Positions 8,705 to 17,291 of a stretch of DNA of 64,000 nt are shown here, one piece after another; position 1 is the stretch's first letter; each line of letters opens with the position of its first letter. This stretch comes from SHVZ01 sp041906305. Lineage in GTDB: Bacteria; Pseudomonadota; Alphaproteobacteria; SHVZ01. The DNA lies in the NCBI GenBank assembly GCA_041906305.1, contig JAYRJL010000006.1, positions 124,001 through 188,000 of the forward strand, read 5' to 3'. The notes under the pieces were generated by a model. That model was not told the DNA's origin. It did not search any database and saw only the letters and a program-made list of their open reading frames with translations. Position numbers and translations under genes: made by a program.

Positions 8705-10810
8705 ATGCCTTCCCGTCCCGGCCCGGAGTCGCTCCGGCCTCTCTTCTGGCCGAAGTCGGTCGCGATCCTCGGCGCCTCGAACGAGCCGTCGCGCATCGGC
8801 GGGCGCCCGATCCGATACCTGAAGGAAGGCGGCTTCCCCGGCCCCATCTGGCCGATCAACACCAAGGGCGGCACGATCCAGGGCCTGCCCGCCTTCAAGA
8901 CGATCGACGAGCTCCCGGAAGCGCCCGAGGCACTGATCGTCGCGGTGCCCGCCGCAGCTGTCTGCGATGCGGTCGAGAGCGCGGCCAGGCGCGGCACCCG
9001 CGCCGCGGTCGTGTTCTCCGCCGGCTTCGCCGAGGCCGACGAGGCCGGGAAGGCGTTGCAGGAGCGCCTGGTGCGGATCTCGCGCGACACCGGCTGCCGG
9101 ATCGTCGGGCCCAACTGCCTCGGCCTGTTCAACTCGCGGCACGGCTATGCGCCGACCTTCACCGCCTCGCTCGACCACGGCCATCCGAAGGCGGGCGTCG
9201 TCGGCATGGTCAGTCAGTCCGGCGCCTATGGCAGCCATCTCTTCGTGCTGACGCGTGATCGCAACATCGGCATGAGCTGCTGGCTTACCACCGGCAACGA
9301 GTGCGACGTCGATGTCTCGGACGCCATCGCCTACTTCGCCGACGATCCCGAGACCAAGGTGATCGCCGCCTATGTCGAGGGCATCAAGGACCGCGACCGC
9401 TTCCTCTCCGCGCTCGAACGCGCACGCGCGGCGAAGAAGCCGGTGGTGATGATGAAGGTCGGAAGCTCGGCGGTCGGCGCCGAGGCCGCGGTCTCGCACA
9501 CGGCCTCGCTCGCCGGATCGGACGTCGTCTACGACGCGGCCTTGAAGCAGCTCGGCGTCCATCGCGCCGAGACGACCGAGGAGATGCTGGACGTCGTCTA
9601 TGCCGCGACCCGCGGCATCTTCCCGGAGAACAACCGGCTCGGCATCGTCACGATCTCCGGCGGTGCCGGCGTGCTGATGGCGGATGCGGCCGAGAAGCAC
9701 GGCATCGACGTGGCGCCGATGCCCGACGCGGCGCAGGCACGCCTCAAGGCGATCCTTCCCTTCGCCGCGGTCCGCAACCCGGTCGACACCACGGCACAGT
9801 TCTTCAACGACATGAGCCTGGTGACCGAGTTCACCAAGACCATCCTCGCCGAGGGCGGCTACGGCGCGCTCGCCGCCTTCGTCACCGCGATCCCGCGCAA
9901 CCGCGAGACCGGCGGCCGGCTCAAGGAGGCGCTGGCCAAGGCAACGGCCGAGTATCGCGACCGCCTGCTGATCCTCTGCATGCTGGCGACCCCGGAGATG
10001 ACCAAGGAGTACGAGGAGCTGGGCTACCTCTGCTTCGAGGACCCGAGCCGGGCCGTGGCCGCCTTCGCCGCGCTCGCCCGCTTCGGCAGGAGCTTCGCAC
10101 GCGGCGCCGGATCGCCGCCGCCGGCGTTGCCAACGGGCGCAAAGCCGATCCGATCCGGCTCCTCCCTCGGCGAGGCGGAGGCGAAGGCGCTGCTGGCCTC
10201 GGCCGGCGTGCCGGTCGCACGGGAAGGCCTGGCCGGCACCGCGGACGAGGCGGTCGCCGCCGCGGAGTCGCTGGGATATCCGGTCGTGCTCAAGGTCGCG
10301 TCGGCCGACATCCTGCACAAGACCGAGATCGGCGGCGTGCGCCTCGACCTCGGCGATGCGGCCGCCGTCCGCAAGGCCTTCGAGGAGATCATGACGCGCG
10401 CGCGGAAGGAGAAGCCCGAGGCGCGGATCGACGGCTGCCTGGTGGCGCCGATGATCAGGGGCGGCGTCGAGACCATCCTCGGCGTCGTCCACGACGCCGC
10501 CTTCGGCCCGGTGGTGATGTTCGGTCTCGGCGGCATCTTCGCCGAGGTGCTGAAGGACGTGACCTTCCGCGTGGCACCGTTCGGCCTCGACGAGGCGCGC
10601 GCGATGATCCGTGAGGTGAAGGGCTTCCCGATCCTCGACGGCGCGCGCGGCAAGTCCAAGCTGGACACCGAAGCGCTGGCGAAGGCCGTTTCGGCGCTCT
10701 CGGTCTACGCCGCCGCGAATGCGGACAGGATCCGCTCGATCGACGTAAACCCCTTCATCGTGCTCGAGAAGGGCGCGGTTGCCGTCGATGGGTTGATCGA
10801 AACCCGATAA
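8705..10810 (+). CDS. ADP-forming acyl-CoA synthetase (acetate-CoA ligase family)
   Basis: The 701-residue product is a single-chain NDP-forming acyl-CoA ligase. It opens with a CoA-binding Rossmann domain (SVAILGASNEPSRIGG near 19-34). Two succinyl-CoA-ligase-like domains follow, with GPNCLGLFN and the phospho-histidine region around VSHTASLAGS. It ends in an ATP-grasp domain with GYPVVLKVASADILHKTEIGG. The order alpha-then-beta in one chain is normal for this family, which interconverts acyl-CoA plus ADP and acid plus ATP. It sits directly after the cyclase-family gene and may activate or release the acid made by that hydrolase. Confidence 0.9.
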   Translation: MPSRPGPESLRPLFWPKSVAILGASNEPSRIGGRPIRYLKEGGFPGPIWPINTKGGTIQGLPAFKTIDELPEAPEALIVAVPAAAVCDAVESAARRGTRAAVVFSAGFAEADEAGKALQERLVRISRDTGCRIVGPNCLGLFNSRHGYAPTFTASLDHGHPKAGVVGMVSQSGAYGSHLFVLTRDRNIGMSCWLTTGNECDVDVSDAIAYFADDPETKVIAAYVEGIKDRDRFLSALERARAAKKPVVMMKVGSSAVGAEAAVSHTASLAGSDVVYDAALKQLGVHRAETTEEMLDVVYAATRGIFPENNRLGIVTISGGAGVLMADAAEKHGIDVAPMPDAAQARLKAILPFAAVRNPVDTTAQFFNDMSLVTEFTKTILAEGGYGALAAFVTAIPRNRETGGRLKEALAKATAEYRDRLLILCMLATPEMTKEYEELGYLCFEDPSRAVAAFAALARFGRSFARGAGSPPPALPTGAKPIRSGSSLGEAEAKALLASAGVPVAREGLAGTADEAVAAAESLGYPVVLKVASADILHKTEIGGVRLDLGDAAAVRKAFEEIMTRARKEKPEARIDGCLVAPMIRGGVETILGVVHDAAFGPVVMFGLGGIFAEVLKDVTFRVAPFGLDEARAMIREVKGFPILDGARGKSKLDTEALAKAVSALSVYAAANADRIRSIDVNPFIVLEKGAVAVDGLIETR

Positions 10811-10815
10811 AGAAA

Positions 10816-10843
10816 AGCCCCTCTCCCGGCGGGGAGAGGGGCT
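10816..10843 (-). terminator. intrinsic terminator for the minus-strand binding-protein gene
   Basis: A perfect 12-bp stem (AGCCCCTCTCCC with its complement, loop GGCG) lies between two convergent genes. Read on the minus strand, the hairpin is followed by TTTTCTTT, the U-rich tail of a Rho-independent terminator. It sits 23 bases past the stop of the binding-protein gene. On the plus strand the tail is missing, so its main direction is minus, although the stem may also slow plus-strand transcripts. Confidence 0.85.
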
Positions 10844-10865
10844 CCGTAGACGGTGGCTTACCGAC

Positions 10866-12425
10866 CTACTTCTTCTCGATGTTCCAGAACACCGTGGTCG
10901 CGGCCTTCAACATGCCGGAGACGTTGGTGCGCCAGGCGGTCGGGCGCTGGTACTGCCCGGTGTTGAGGTAGGGAATCGTCTCCCAGATGCGCGCATGCAG
11001 CGCGTCGAGCGCGGTCTTCCGGGACGCCTCGTCGGGCGCGAAGATGAAGGCGTCGCGCAGCTTCTCGAGCTCGTCGTCGCAGGGCCAGCCCGGCCAGTTG
11101 CGGCCGCCGCAGGCGGTGTTGCTGGCGTAGTTGGTCATCGGCGAGCCCAAGGTCGCGGTGTCCAGCACGGTCTGGAAGATGTGCCAGCCGCCCGCATCCG
11201 GCGCCTCGCGCTTCGAGCGCCGTCCGGCCATCGAGGCGACGTCGGTCCATTGCAGGTCGACGTTGAGGCCGATCGCCCGCATCTTGTCGGCGGTGATCTG
11301 GGCGATCGAGTTGTGCACGGCCTGGTCGCCGGCGCCGATCAGGATGATCTTCTCGCCCTTGTAGCCGGCCTCGGCCAGGAGCGCCTTCGCTTTGGGAATG
11401 TCGGGCTTCGAGAACGGCGCTGCGCCCGCATTCGACTGGAACGGGCCCGAGCAGGTGAAGATCGAGAAGCACTCCTTGCCGGTGCCGCCGAAGGCAGCCG
11501 AGATGTAGTCCTTCTGGTCGATCATCAGCGCGAGGGCCTGGCGCGCCTTCACGTTGTTGAAGGGCGGGAAGGTGTGGTTCATGCGCAGCACGCCCATGTA
11601 GTCGGGCACGCGGGCGTCGACCACCACGTCCTTGGAGCGCTTCAGCACCGGCACGATGTCCGGCGGCGGCGAGATGTAGAGATCGACCTCGCCCGCGACC
11701 AGCGCGGCACCGGCCGTGGTCGGGTCGGGGTTCACGTGCCACTCGACGCGGTCGACCTTGACCACGCGGCCGCCGGCGAGCCCGCTCGGCGCTTCCGAGC
11801 GCGGCACATAGGCGGTGTTCTTCTTGTAGACGACCTTCGATCCCGGCACCCACTCGGCCTGCGAGAACACGAACGGGCCGGAGCCGACGGCCTCGGTCAC
11901 CGCCTTGCCCGGATCGGTCTGGGCATCCTTGTCGCGCATGATCACCGGCGGATTGCCGCTGGCCGACGCCAGCGAGAACTCGACCCAGGGATAGGCGCGC
12001 TTCAGCTTGAGCGTGACCGTCTTGTCGTCGGTCGCCTCGATCGAGGCCATGTTGTCGCGGAGCTTCTGGCCCATGACGTCGCGGGCCATCCAGCGGTTGA
12101 GAGACGTCACCACGTCCTTCGCGGTCAGCTTCTGGCCGTCATGGAAGGCCTGGCCGTCGCGGAGCGTGAAGACGTAGGTCAGCTTGTCCGGCGAGACGGT
12201 ATGCGAGGCCACCATCTGCGGATGCGGCGCCAGGTTCTCGTCCCAGGCGAACAGCGTCTCGTAGACCATGAGCCCGTGCTGGACGGTGATGCCTTCTGGC
12301 GTGAACACCGGATCGAGCAGCTTCAGGTCCGAGTTCGGCACCAGCTTCAGCACCGACTGTGCCGAGGCGGGCATGGCGACGGCGACGAGACCCGCGAGCG
12401 CGAGGCTCGCGATACGCGATGTCAT
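10866..12425 (-). CDS. ABC transporter periplasmic binding protein, family 5 (peptide type)
   Basis: The 519-residue product starts with a Sec signal peptide ending in PASAQS. It continues as a family-5 solute-binding protein of the DppA/OppA type, with LKLLDPVFTP, YETLFAWDENLAPHPQMVASHTV and the Trp-rich AEWVPGSKVVYKKN segment. The ATG at 12425 has GGGAGAGGA upstream and gives the signal peptide; the longer open frame upstream does not. No permease or ATPase gene is adjacent, so it is an orphan binding protein in this window. It either uses a transporter encoded elsewhere or captures a substrate for the neighbouring amino-acid enzymes. A strong terminator follows. Confidence 0.9.
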   Translation of the reverse strand: MTSRIASLALAGLVAVAMPASAQSVLKLVPNSDLKLLDPVFTPEGITVQHGLMVYETLFAWDENLAPHPQMVASHTVSPDKLTYVFTLRDGQAFHDGQKLTAKDVVTSLNRWMARDVMGQKLRDNMASIEATDDKTVTLKLKRAYPWVEFSLASASGNPPVIMRDKDAQTDPGKAVTEAVGSGPFVFSQAEWVPGSKVVYKKNTAYVPRSEAPSGLAGGRVVKVDRVEWHVNPDPTTAGAALVAGEVDLYISPPPDIVPVLKRSKDVVVDARVPDYMGVLRMNHTFPPFNNVKARQALALMIDQKDYISAAFGGTGKECFSIFTCSGPFQSNAGAAPFSKPDIPKAKALLAEAGYKGEKIILIGAGDQAVHNSIAQITADKMRAIGLNVDLQWTDVASMAGRRSKREAPDAGGWHIFQTVLDTATLGSPMTNYASNTACGGRNWPGWPCDDELEKLRDAFIFAPDEASRKTALDALHARIWETIPYLNTGQYQRPTAWRTNVSGMLKAATTVFWNIEKK

Positions 12426-12523
12426 GAGCGTCCTCTCCCAATGCGGCGGCGTTCGGCCGCCTTGTTCGTGGCGCCGATACTCCCATCGCCGGGAGCGCCC
12501 GACAAGCCGCCCAGTCAACGAAT

Positions 12524-13303
12524 TCAGGCGAAGAGCTTGTAGAGGCCCCTGTCGGCGAGGATCGGCTGGATCGCGTCGCCGAAGACGTCGGCCCAGCGCT
12601 CGGCCTCGGGCCGGCTGCCGATCAGGTCCTGGCGGATCTCGACCATCACATGCGGCAGCTTGTTGCGCTCGGCGTGGAACGGGATCGAGTAGCCGCTCTG
12701 CGTCTTGCCGGTATAGGGCTGGTTGTCGCCGATGCAGTGCTCGACGTTCCGGCAGAGCGTCTGGATCAGCGGCTTCGCGATCCGCTCGTCCTCGTTCCAG
12801 AGGATGCCGAGGTGCCAGGGCCGGTTGAACCCGGCCATGACCGGCGTGCAGCTGTGGATCGAGACGATCGCCGGCACATGGCCCTTCTCCCGTTGCCCGG
12901 CGATCCAGGCCTCGACTGCGTCGTGATAGGGCCGATGCAGCAGGTCGAGCCGTCGCTGCCGCTCCTCCACCGCGAGGCCCTGATTGGCCGGCACGTCGAT
13001 GCCGTCGCTGGTCGGCGGGCAGAGGCCCGGCGACTCCGGCCGGCGATTGCAGTCGATCACCAGCCGCGAATAGTTGGTGTGGATCAGCGTCGCATCGAAG
13101 CGGCGCGACAGGTGCCTTGCCGCATCGAAGGCGCCGATGTCCCAGGCGACATGCTGCTCGAAGACCCTGGCCGGCACGCCGAGATCGCCGAGCGACTTCG
13201 GTACGCGGTTGCTCGCGTGATCACAGATGAGAAGGAAGGGGGCCGGGGCGTCCGGCGCGATGATGTCGAAAGCCGGCGGCTCGCCGGGGCCGATCAGGGT
13301 CAT
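12524..13303 (-). CDS. N-formylglutamate amidohydrolase family protein
   Basis: This 259-residue protein belongs to the zinc-dependent FGase family, which releases formate from N-formylglutamate at the end of one histidine-degradation route. Family segments are LLICDHASNRVP, QHVAWDIGAFDAA, NYSRLVIDCNR and VSIHSCTPVMAG. Its start overlaps the stop of the D-amino-acid dehydrogenase gene by one base (TGATG), so the two are translationally coupled. No other histidine-utilisation genes are present, so the real substrate may be another N-acyl amino acid. Confidence 0.85.
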   Translation of the reverse strand: MTLIGPGEPPAFDIIAPDAPAPFLLICDHASNRVPKSLGDLGVPARVFEQHVAWDIGAFDAARHLSRRFDATLIHTNYSRLVIDCNRRPESPGLCPPTSDGIDVPANQGLAVEERQRRLDLLHRPYHDAVEAWIAGQREKGHVPAIVSIHSCTPVMAGFNRPWHLGILWNEDERIAKPLIQTLCRNVEHCIGDNQPYTGKTQSGYSIPFHAERNKLPHVMVEIRQDLIGSRPEAERWADVFGDAIQPILADRGLYKLFA

Positions 13304-14541
13304 CAGAAGCGGTCGATCCGATAGGGCGTCATGTCGATGGCAGGCGTCCGGCCGGCGACGAGGTCGGCGATCAGCGCGCCCGTGGTCGCCCCTTCCGTAA
13401 GCCCCAAATGCGACGCTCCGAAGGCAAAGAATACGTTCCGATGGCGCGGGCTTGCCGAGATCACCGGCAGCGAGTCCGGCAGCGAGGGGCGGTGTCCCAT
13501 CCAGGGGCTGCCGTCGCTGGCGTCGAGGCCGGGCAGGACCCGCTTGGCGCGCTCGGCCAGGATCTCGGCACGCTTCCAGTTCGGCGCCGCCTGGAGTCCC
13601 GCGAGCTCGACGGTGCCGGCCAGGCGCAGACCTTTCTCCATCGGCGTCATCACCCAGCCGCCGAGGCTGAGATAGTGGCGCACCTGCACGCCGGGTCTCG
13701 GCAGCATCATGTGATAGCCGCGCTCGGTTTCGAGCGGCACCGGCGAGCCGAGCCACGCCGACATCTCGTGGCTCCAGGCGCCGGCGGCGACCACGGCCGC
13801 GTCGCAGGAAACAACGCCGGTATCGGTCACCACCGCCTCGATCCCGGCGGGGCCGGTGCGCACGCCGACCGCCTTGCCGTGCCACTTCTTGAGGCCGCGG
13901 CCGGCGGCATAGTCGGCGACGCCCGTGACGATGCGGTGCGGGTCCAGGACCCAGCTCCATTCGGGAACCAGTACCGCCATCTCGTAGATCGGCGCCACGT
14001 CGGGCTCCAGCTGGCGGATCTCGTGACGGTCGATCGTCTCCAGGCGCACGCCGCGCGAGCGCTTGAGGTTCCATTCCGGCAGGTCCGCCTCGTATTCCGC
14101 CTTGCTCTCGTAGAGGCGAAGGCAGCCGTTGCGCTTGACCTGGGCGTCGAGCCCGGCGGCCTTCCACAGCGGATCCCAGTCGTCGTAGGTGCGCTTCAGC
14201 AGCGACGCCAGCGCGTCGGCCTGCTTCTCGACCTTCGCCGCCGTGCCGGCGCGCCAGAAGCGCCAGAGCCACGGCGCAAGGGTCGGGAGATAGGACCAGC
14301 GGATGGTCAGGGGGCCGAGCGGATCCATCAGCCAGCCCGGCACCTTCCGGATCGTGCCGGGCAAGGAGAGCGGTGCCACGGCGCTGACCGCGATGCCGCC
14401 GGCATTGCCGTAGGACGTGGCGCGGCCGGGCTCCAGCGGATCGATCAGGGTGACGCCGTGTCCATCCTCGACCAGCTTGGCGGCGATGCAGGTGCCGACC
14501 ACGCCGGCGCCGATGACCGCGATGTTCTTGTACGGGACCAT
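13303..14541 (-). CDS. D-amino-acid dehydrogenase/oxidase (DadA-like FAD protein)
   Basis: The 412-residue product has the FAD-binding loop IAVIGAGVVGTCIA at residues 7-20 and the DadA-like ATSYGNAGGIAVS. A second FAD contact near the C terminus lies in FFAFGASHLGLTEG. Such enzymes deaminate D-amino acids and pass electrons to the respiratory chain. The gene is divergent from the hydroxyproline epimerase with 59 bases between starts. In known trans-4-hydroxyproline catabolism, the epimerase makes cis-4-D-hydroxyproline and a DadA-like enzyme oxidises it, so that role is favoured here. It is coupled to the amidohydrolase gene downstream. Confidence 0.88.
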   Translation of the reverse strand: MVPYKNIAVIGAGVVGTCIAAKLVEDGHGVTLIDPLEPGRATSYGNAGGIAVSAVAPLSLPGTIRKVPGWLMDPLGPLTIRWSYLPTLAPWLWRFWRAGTAAKVEKQADALASLLKRTYDDWDPLWKAAGLDAQVKRNGCLRLYESKAEYEADLPEWNLKRSRGVRLETIDRHEIRQLEPDVAPIYEMAVLVPEWSWVLDPHRIVTGVADYAAGRGLKKWHGKAVGVRTGPAGIEAVVTDTGVVSCDAAVVAAGAWSHEMSAWLGSPVPLETERGYHMMLPRPGVQVRHYLSLGGWVMTPMEKGLRLAGTVELAGLQAAPNWKRAEILAERAKRVLPGLDASDGSPWMGHRPSLPDSLPVISASPRHRNVFFAFGASHLGLTEGATTGALIADLVAGRTPAIDMTPYRIDRF

Positions 14542-14600
14542 GGAACTGAGAATACCGCGACGGTTGAGGCCGAGGCCATGGCTCAGATAGGCTCCTGGCC

Positions 14601-15599
14601 ATGCAGCACACCTTCTTCTGCGTCGACGCGCATACCTGCGGCAACCCGGTCCGCGTCGTCGCCGGCGGCCAGCCGCCCCTCAAGGCCAGGACCGCCAGCG
14701 AGCGCCGACTCGAGTTCCTGGCCGAATGGGACTGGATCCGCGAAGCCCTGATGTTCGAGCCGCGCGGCCACGACGTCATGTCCGGCAGCCTGCTCTATCC
14801 GCCGACCCGCGAGGACTGCGATCTCGGGATCGTCTTCATCGAGGTCTCCGGATGCCTGCCGATGTGCGGCCACGGCACCATCGGCACGGTGACGGCAGCA
14901 ATCGAGCGCGGCCTGGTGAAGCCGAGGACACCGGGCACGCTGCGCCTCGACACGCCGGCCGGGCTCGTGATCGCCGAGTACGGCCAGAACGGGCCTTACG
15001 TCGAGTGGGTCAAGCTGACCAACGTGCCGTCCTTCCTCTACGCCGAGAACATCTCGGTCGAGTCAGACGAGCTGGGTCCCTTGAAGGTCGACGTCGCCTA
15101 TGGCGGCAACTTCTACGCCATCGTCGAACCGCAGGAGAATTTCCGCGACATGGCGGACTTCACCGCCGCCGACCTGGTGCGCATGAGCCCGAAACTCAGG
15201 AAGAAGCTCAACGAGACCGGCACCTACGTCCATCCCGAGAACCCGGCGATCAAGGGGCTCTCGCACATCCAGTGGACCGGCAAGCCGACGCAGAAGAGCT
15301 CGCATGGGCGCAATGCGGTGTTCTACGGCGACAAGGCGATCGACCGCTCGCCCTGCGGCACCGGCACCTCGGCCCGCATCGCGCAATTGGCTGGCAAAGG
15401 CAAACTCAAGGTCGGCGAGACCTTCGTGCATGAGAGCATCATCGGCAGCCAGTTCGAGGGGAAGGTTGAGAAGGAAGCCAAGGTCGGCAACTACGAGGCC
15501 ATCATCCCGTCGATCAAGGGCTGGGCCCAGGTGACGGGCTTGAACACGATCTTCGTCGACGACCGCGATCCCTTCGCCCGCGGCTTCCAGGTCGTCTGA
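14601..15599 (+). CDS. proline racemase superfamily, probable 4-hydroxyproline 2-epimerase
   Basis: The 332-residue product has both catalytic cysteines of the proline racemase fold: one in PMCGHGTIG and the other in RSPCGTGTSAR. The N terminus carries DAHTCGNPVRVV. The Cys/Cys pair marks proline racemases and 4-hydroxyproline epimerases, as opposed to the Cys/Thr 3-hydroxyproline dehydratases. The divergent D-amino-acid dehydrogenase makes the hydroxyproline epimerase reaction (trans-4-L to cis-4-D) the better guess. It is followed after three bases by a TPP enzyme. The deaminase and semialdehyde dehydrogenase that complete the known pathway are not next to it. Confidence 0.88.
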   Translation: MQHTFFCVDAHTCGNPVRVVAGGQPPLKARTASERRLEFLAEWDWIREALMFEPRGHDVMSGSLLYPPTREDCDLGIVFIEVSGCLPMCGHGTIGTVTAAIERGLVKPRTPGTLRLDTPAGLVIAEYGQNGPYVEWVKLTNVPSFLYAENISVESDELGPLKVDVAYGGNFYAIVEPQENFRDMADFTAADLVRMSPKLRKKLNETGTYVHPENPAIKGLSHIQWTGKPTQKSSHGRNAVFYGDKAIDRSPCGTGTSARIAQLAGKGKLKVGETFVHESIIGSQFEGKVEKEAKVGNYEAIIPSIKGWAQVTGLNTIFVDDRDPFARGFQVV

Positions 15600-15602
15600 T
15601 CC

Positions 15603-17291
15603 ATGTCGACCAACCAGCTTTCCGGCGCCGAGGCGATGGTGCGCATGCTCGAAGCGCATGGCGTTCGCCATGTCTTCGGCCTCTGCGGCGACACCAGCCT
15701 TCCCTTCTACGACGCCTTCCAGCGCATCGGCGGCTCGATGCGCCACATCCTCGCCCGCGACGAGCGCTCGGCTGCCTACATGGCGGACGCCTATGCGCGC
15801 GTCACCGGCAAGGTCGGCGTCTGCGAGGGGCCGAGCGGCGGCGGCGCCACCTACATCCTGCCGGGCGTGGTCGAAGCGAACGAGTCCTCGATTCCGGTGC
15901 TGGCGATCACCACGGATGTCGCCACCACCTCGCGCGGCCGCTTCGCGCTGACCGAGCTCGACCAGGAAGGCCTGTTCCGGCCGCTCGCCAAGTTCACGCG
16001 CGTGATCGACCGCGCCGGCAAGCTACCCCGCTACGTCCGCGCCGCCTTCACCCAGATGACGACCGGCCGGCCCGGCGCGGCGCATCTCAGCTTCCCCTTC
16101 GACGTGCAGAAGGAGCCGGTCGACGAAGCCGAGATCTGGGCGGATGCCTCGCTCGGCACTTTCCCGGCGCGGCGCCTTGGGCCCGACCCCGATGCGGTCG
16201 CCGAAGCGGCTTCCCTGCTGAGGTCGGCCAAGCGTCCCATCTTCATCTGCGGCGGCGGCGTGGTGATATCAGGCGCGGAGCCTGAGCTTCTCGCGCTCGC
16301 CGAGGCGCTCGGCGCGGCCGTCGCCACCACTGTCTCCGGCCAGGGCTCGATCCCCGAGACCCATCCTCTCGGCCTTGGCGTCGTCGGCTCCAACGGCGGC
16401 TCGGTCGAGACCCGCGAGGCGGTGGAGGCCGCCGACCTCGTGATGTTCATCGGATGCCGTGCCGGCTCGGTCACCACCGAACGCTGGCGCCATCCGGCGC
16501 CGGGCAAGGCGAAGATCGTCCATATCGACGTCGACCCGGCGACCATCGGCGTCAACTATCGCACCGACGCCGCTGTCGCCGGCGACGCCAAGCTCGCCCT
16601 CGGCGCGCTCGTCGCCGCGGTCGCCGGACACAAGGCCGGACACGACCCGCGCGCGGTGCTCGCTTCGCTGAAGGCGAAGAAGCGCGCCAAGTTCGAGGAG
16701 CTGGCGCGCTCGACCGACGCGCCGATCCGGCCCGAGCGACTGATCGCGGCCTTGCAGTCGGTGCTGCCGGAGGATGCGGTGATCGTCGCCGATCCCGGCA
16801 CGCCCTGCCCCTACTTCTCCGCGCACTACGAGGTGCGTCGCCCCGGCCGCCACTTCATCACCAACCGGGCGCACGGCGCCCTCGGCTACTCGATGTCGGC
16901 GTCCATCGGCGCCCAGATCGGACGGCCGGACAAGAAGGTCGTCGCGGTCATGGGCGACGGCAGCTTCGGCTTCACCGCCGGAGAGATGGAGACGGTGGTC
17001 CGGCTCAAGCTGCCGATCACCTTCGTCGTCGTCTCCAACGCCGTGTTCGGCTGGATCAAGGCCGGTCAGAAATACGGCTTCGGCGAGCGCTACTTCTCCG
17101 TCGACTTCGACCGCACCGACCACGCCCGCGTCGCCGAGGCTTTCGGCGTCAAGGCGTGGCGGGTCGAGGACCCGAACGAGCTGCAGGCGACCTTGAAGCG
17201 CGCGGTCGAGACCAGCGGCCCGACCCTCGTCGACGTGATCGCGCAGCCACTGCAGGACGCCAAGGCGCCGGTCTCGGAGTGGGTGGCGTGA
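15603..17291 (+). CDS. acetolactate synthase-like thiamine-diphosphate enzyme (second copy)
   Basis: This 562-residue protein has the same fold as the enzyme at 5909-7543 but is clearly divergent. The catalytic glutamate is in ARDERSAAYMADAYAR near residue 54. The middle domain is intact, and the metal-binding GDGSFGFTAGEMETVVRL is followed by NAVFGWIKAGQKYG. It sits between the epimerase (three bases) and a racemase-like gene (four-base GTGA overlap), so it is part of this amino-acid catabolic run. No small subunit is present. The substrate is probably a 2-oxo acid produced by neighbouring enzymes, but nothing in the sequence fixes it. Confidence 0.85.
   Translation: MSTNQLSGAEAMVRMLEAHGVRHVFGLCGDTSLPFYDAFQRIGGSMRHILARDERSAAYMADAYARVTGKVGVCEGPSGGGATYILPGVVEANESSIPVLAITTDVATTSRGRFALTELDQEGLFRPLAKFTRVIDRAGKLPRYVRAAFTQMTTGRPGAAHLSFPFDVQKEPVDEAEIWADASLGTFPARRLGPDPDAVAEAASLLRSAKRPIFICGGGVVISGAEPELLALAEALGAAVATTVSGQGSIPETHPLGLGVVGSNGGSVETREAVEAADLVMFIGCRAGSVTTERWRHPAPGKAKIVHIDVDPATIGVNYRTDAAVAGDAKLALGALVAAVAGHKAGHDPRAVLASLKAKKRAKFEELARSTDAPIRPERLIAALQSVLPEDAVIVADPGTPCPYFSAHYEVRRPGRHFITNRAHGALGYSMSASIGAQIGRPDKKVVAVMGDGSFGFTAGEMETVVRLKLPITFVVVSNAVFGWIKAGQKYGFGERYFSVDFDRTDHARVAEAFGVKAWRVEDPNELQATLKRAVETSGPTLVDVIAQPLQDAKAPVSEWVA

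Noticed and set aside
10816..10843. Terminator for the plus-strand acyl-CoA synthetase gene
   Set aside because: The T-rich tail is only on the minus-strand side, so the intrinsic terminator works for the binding-protein gene.
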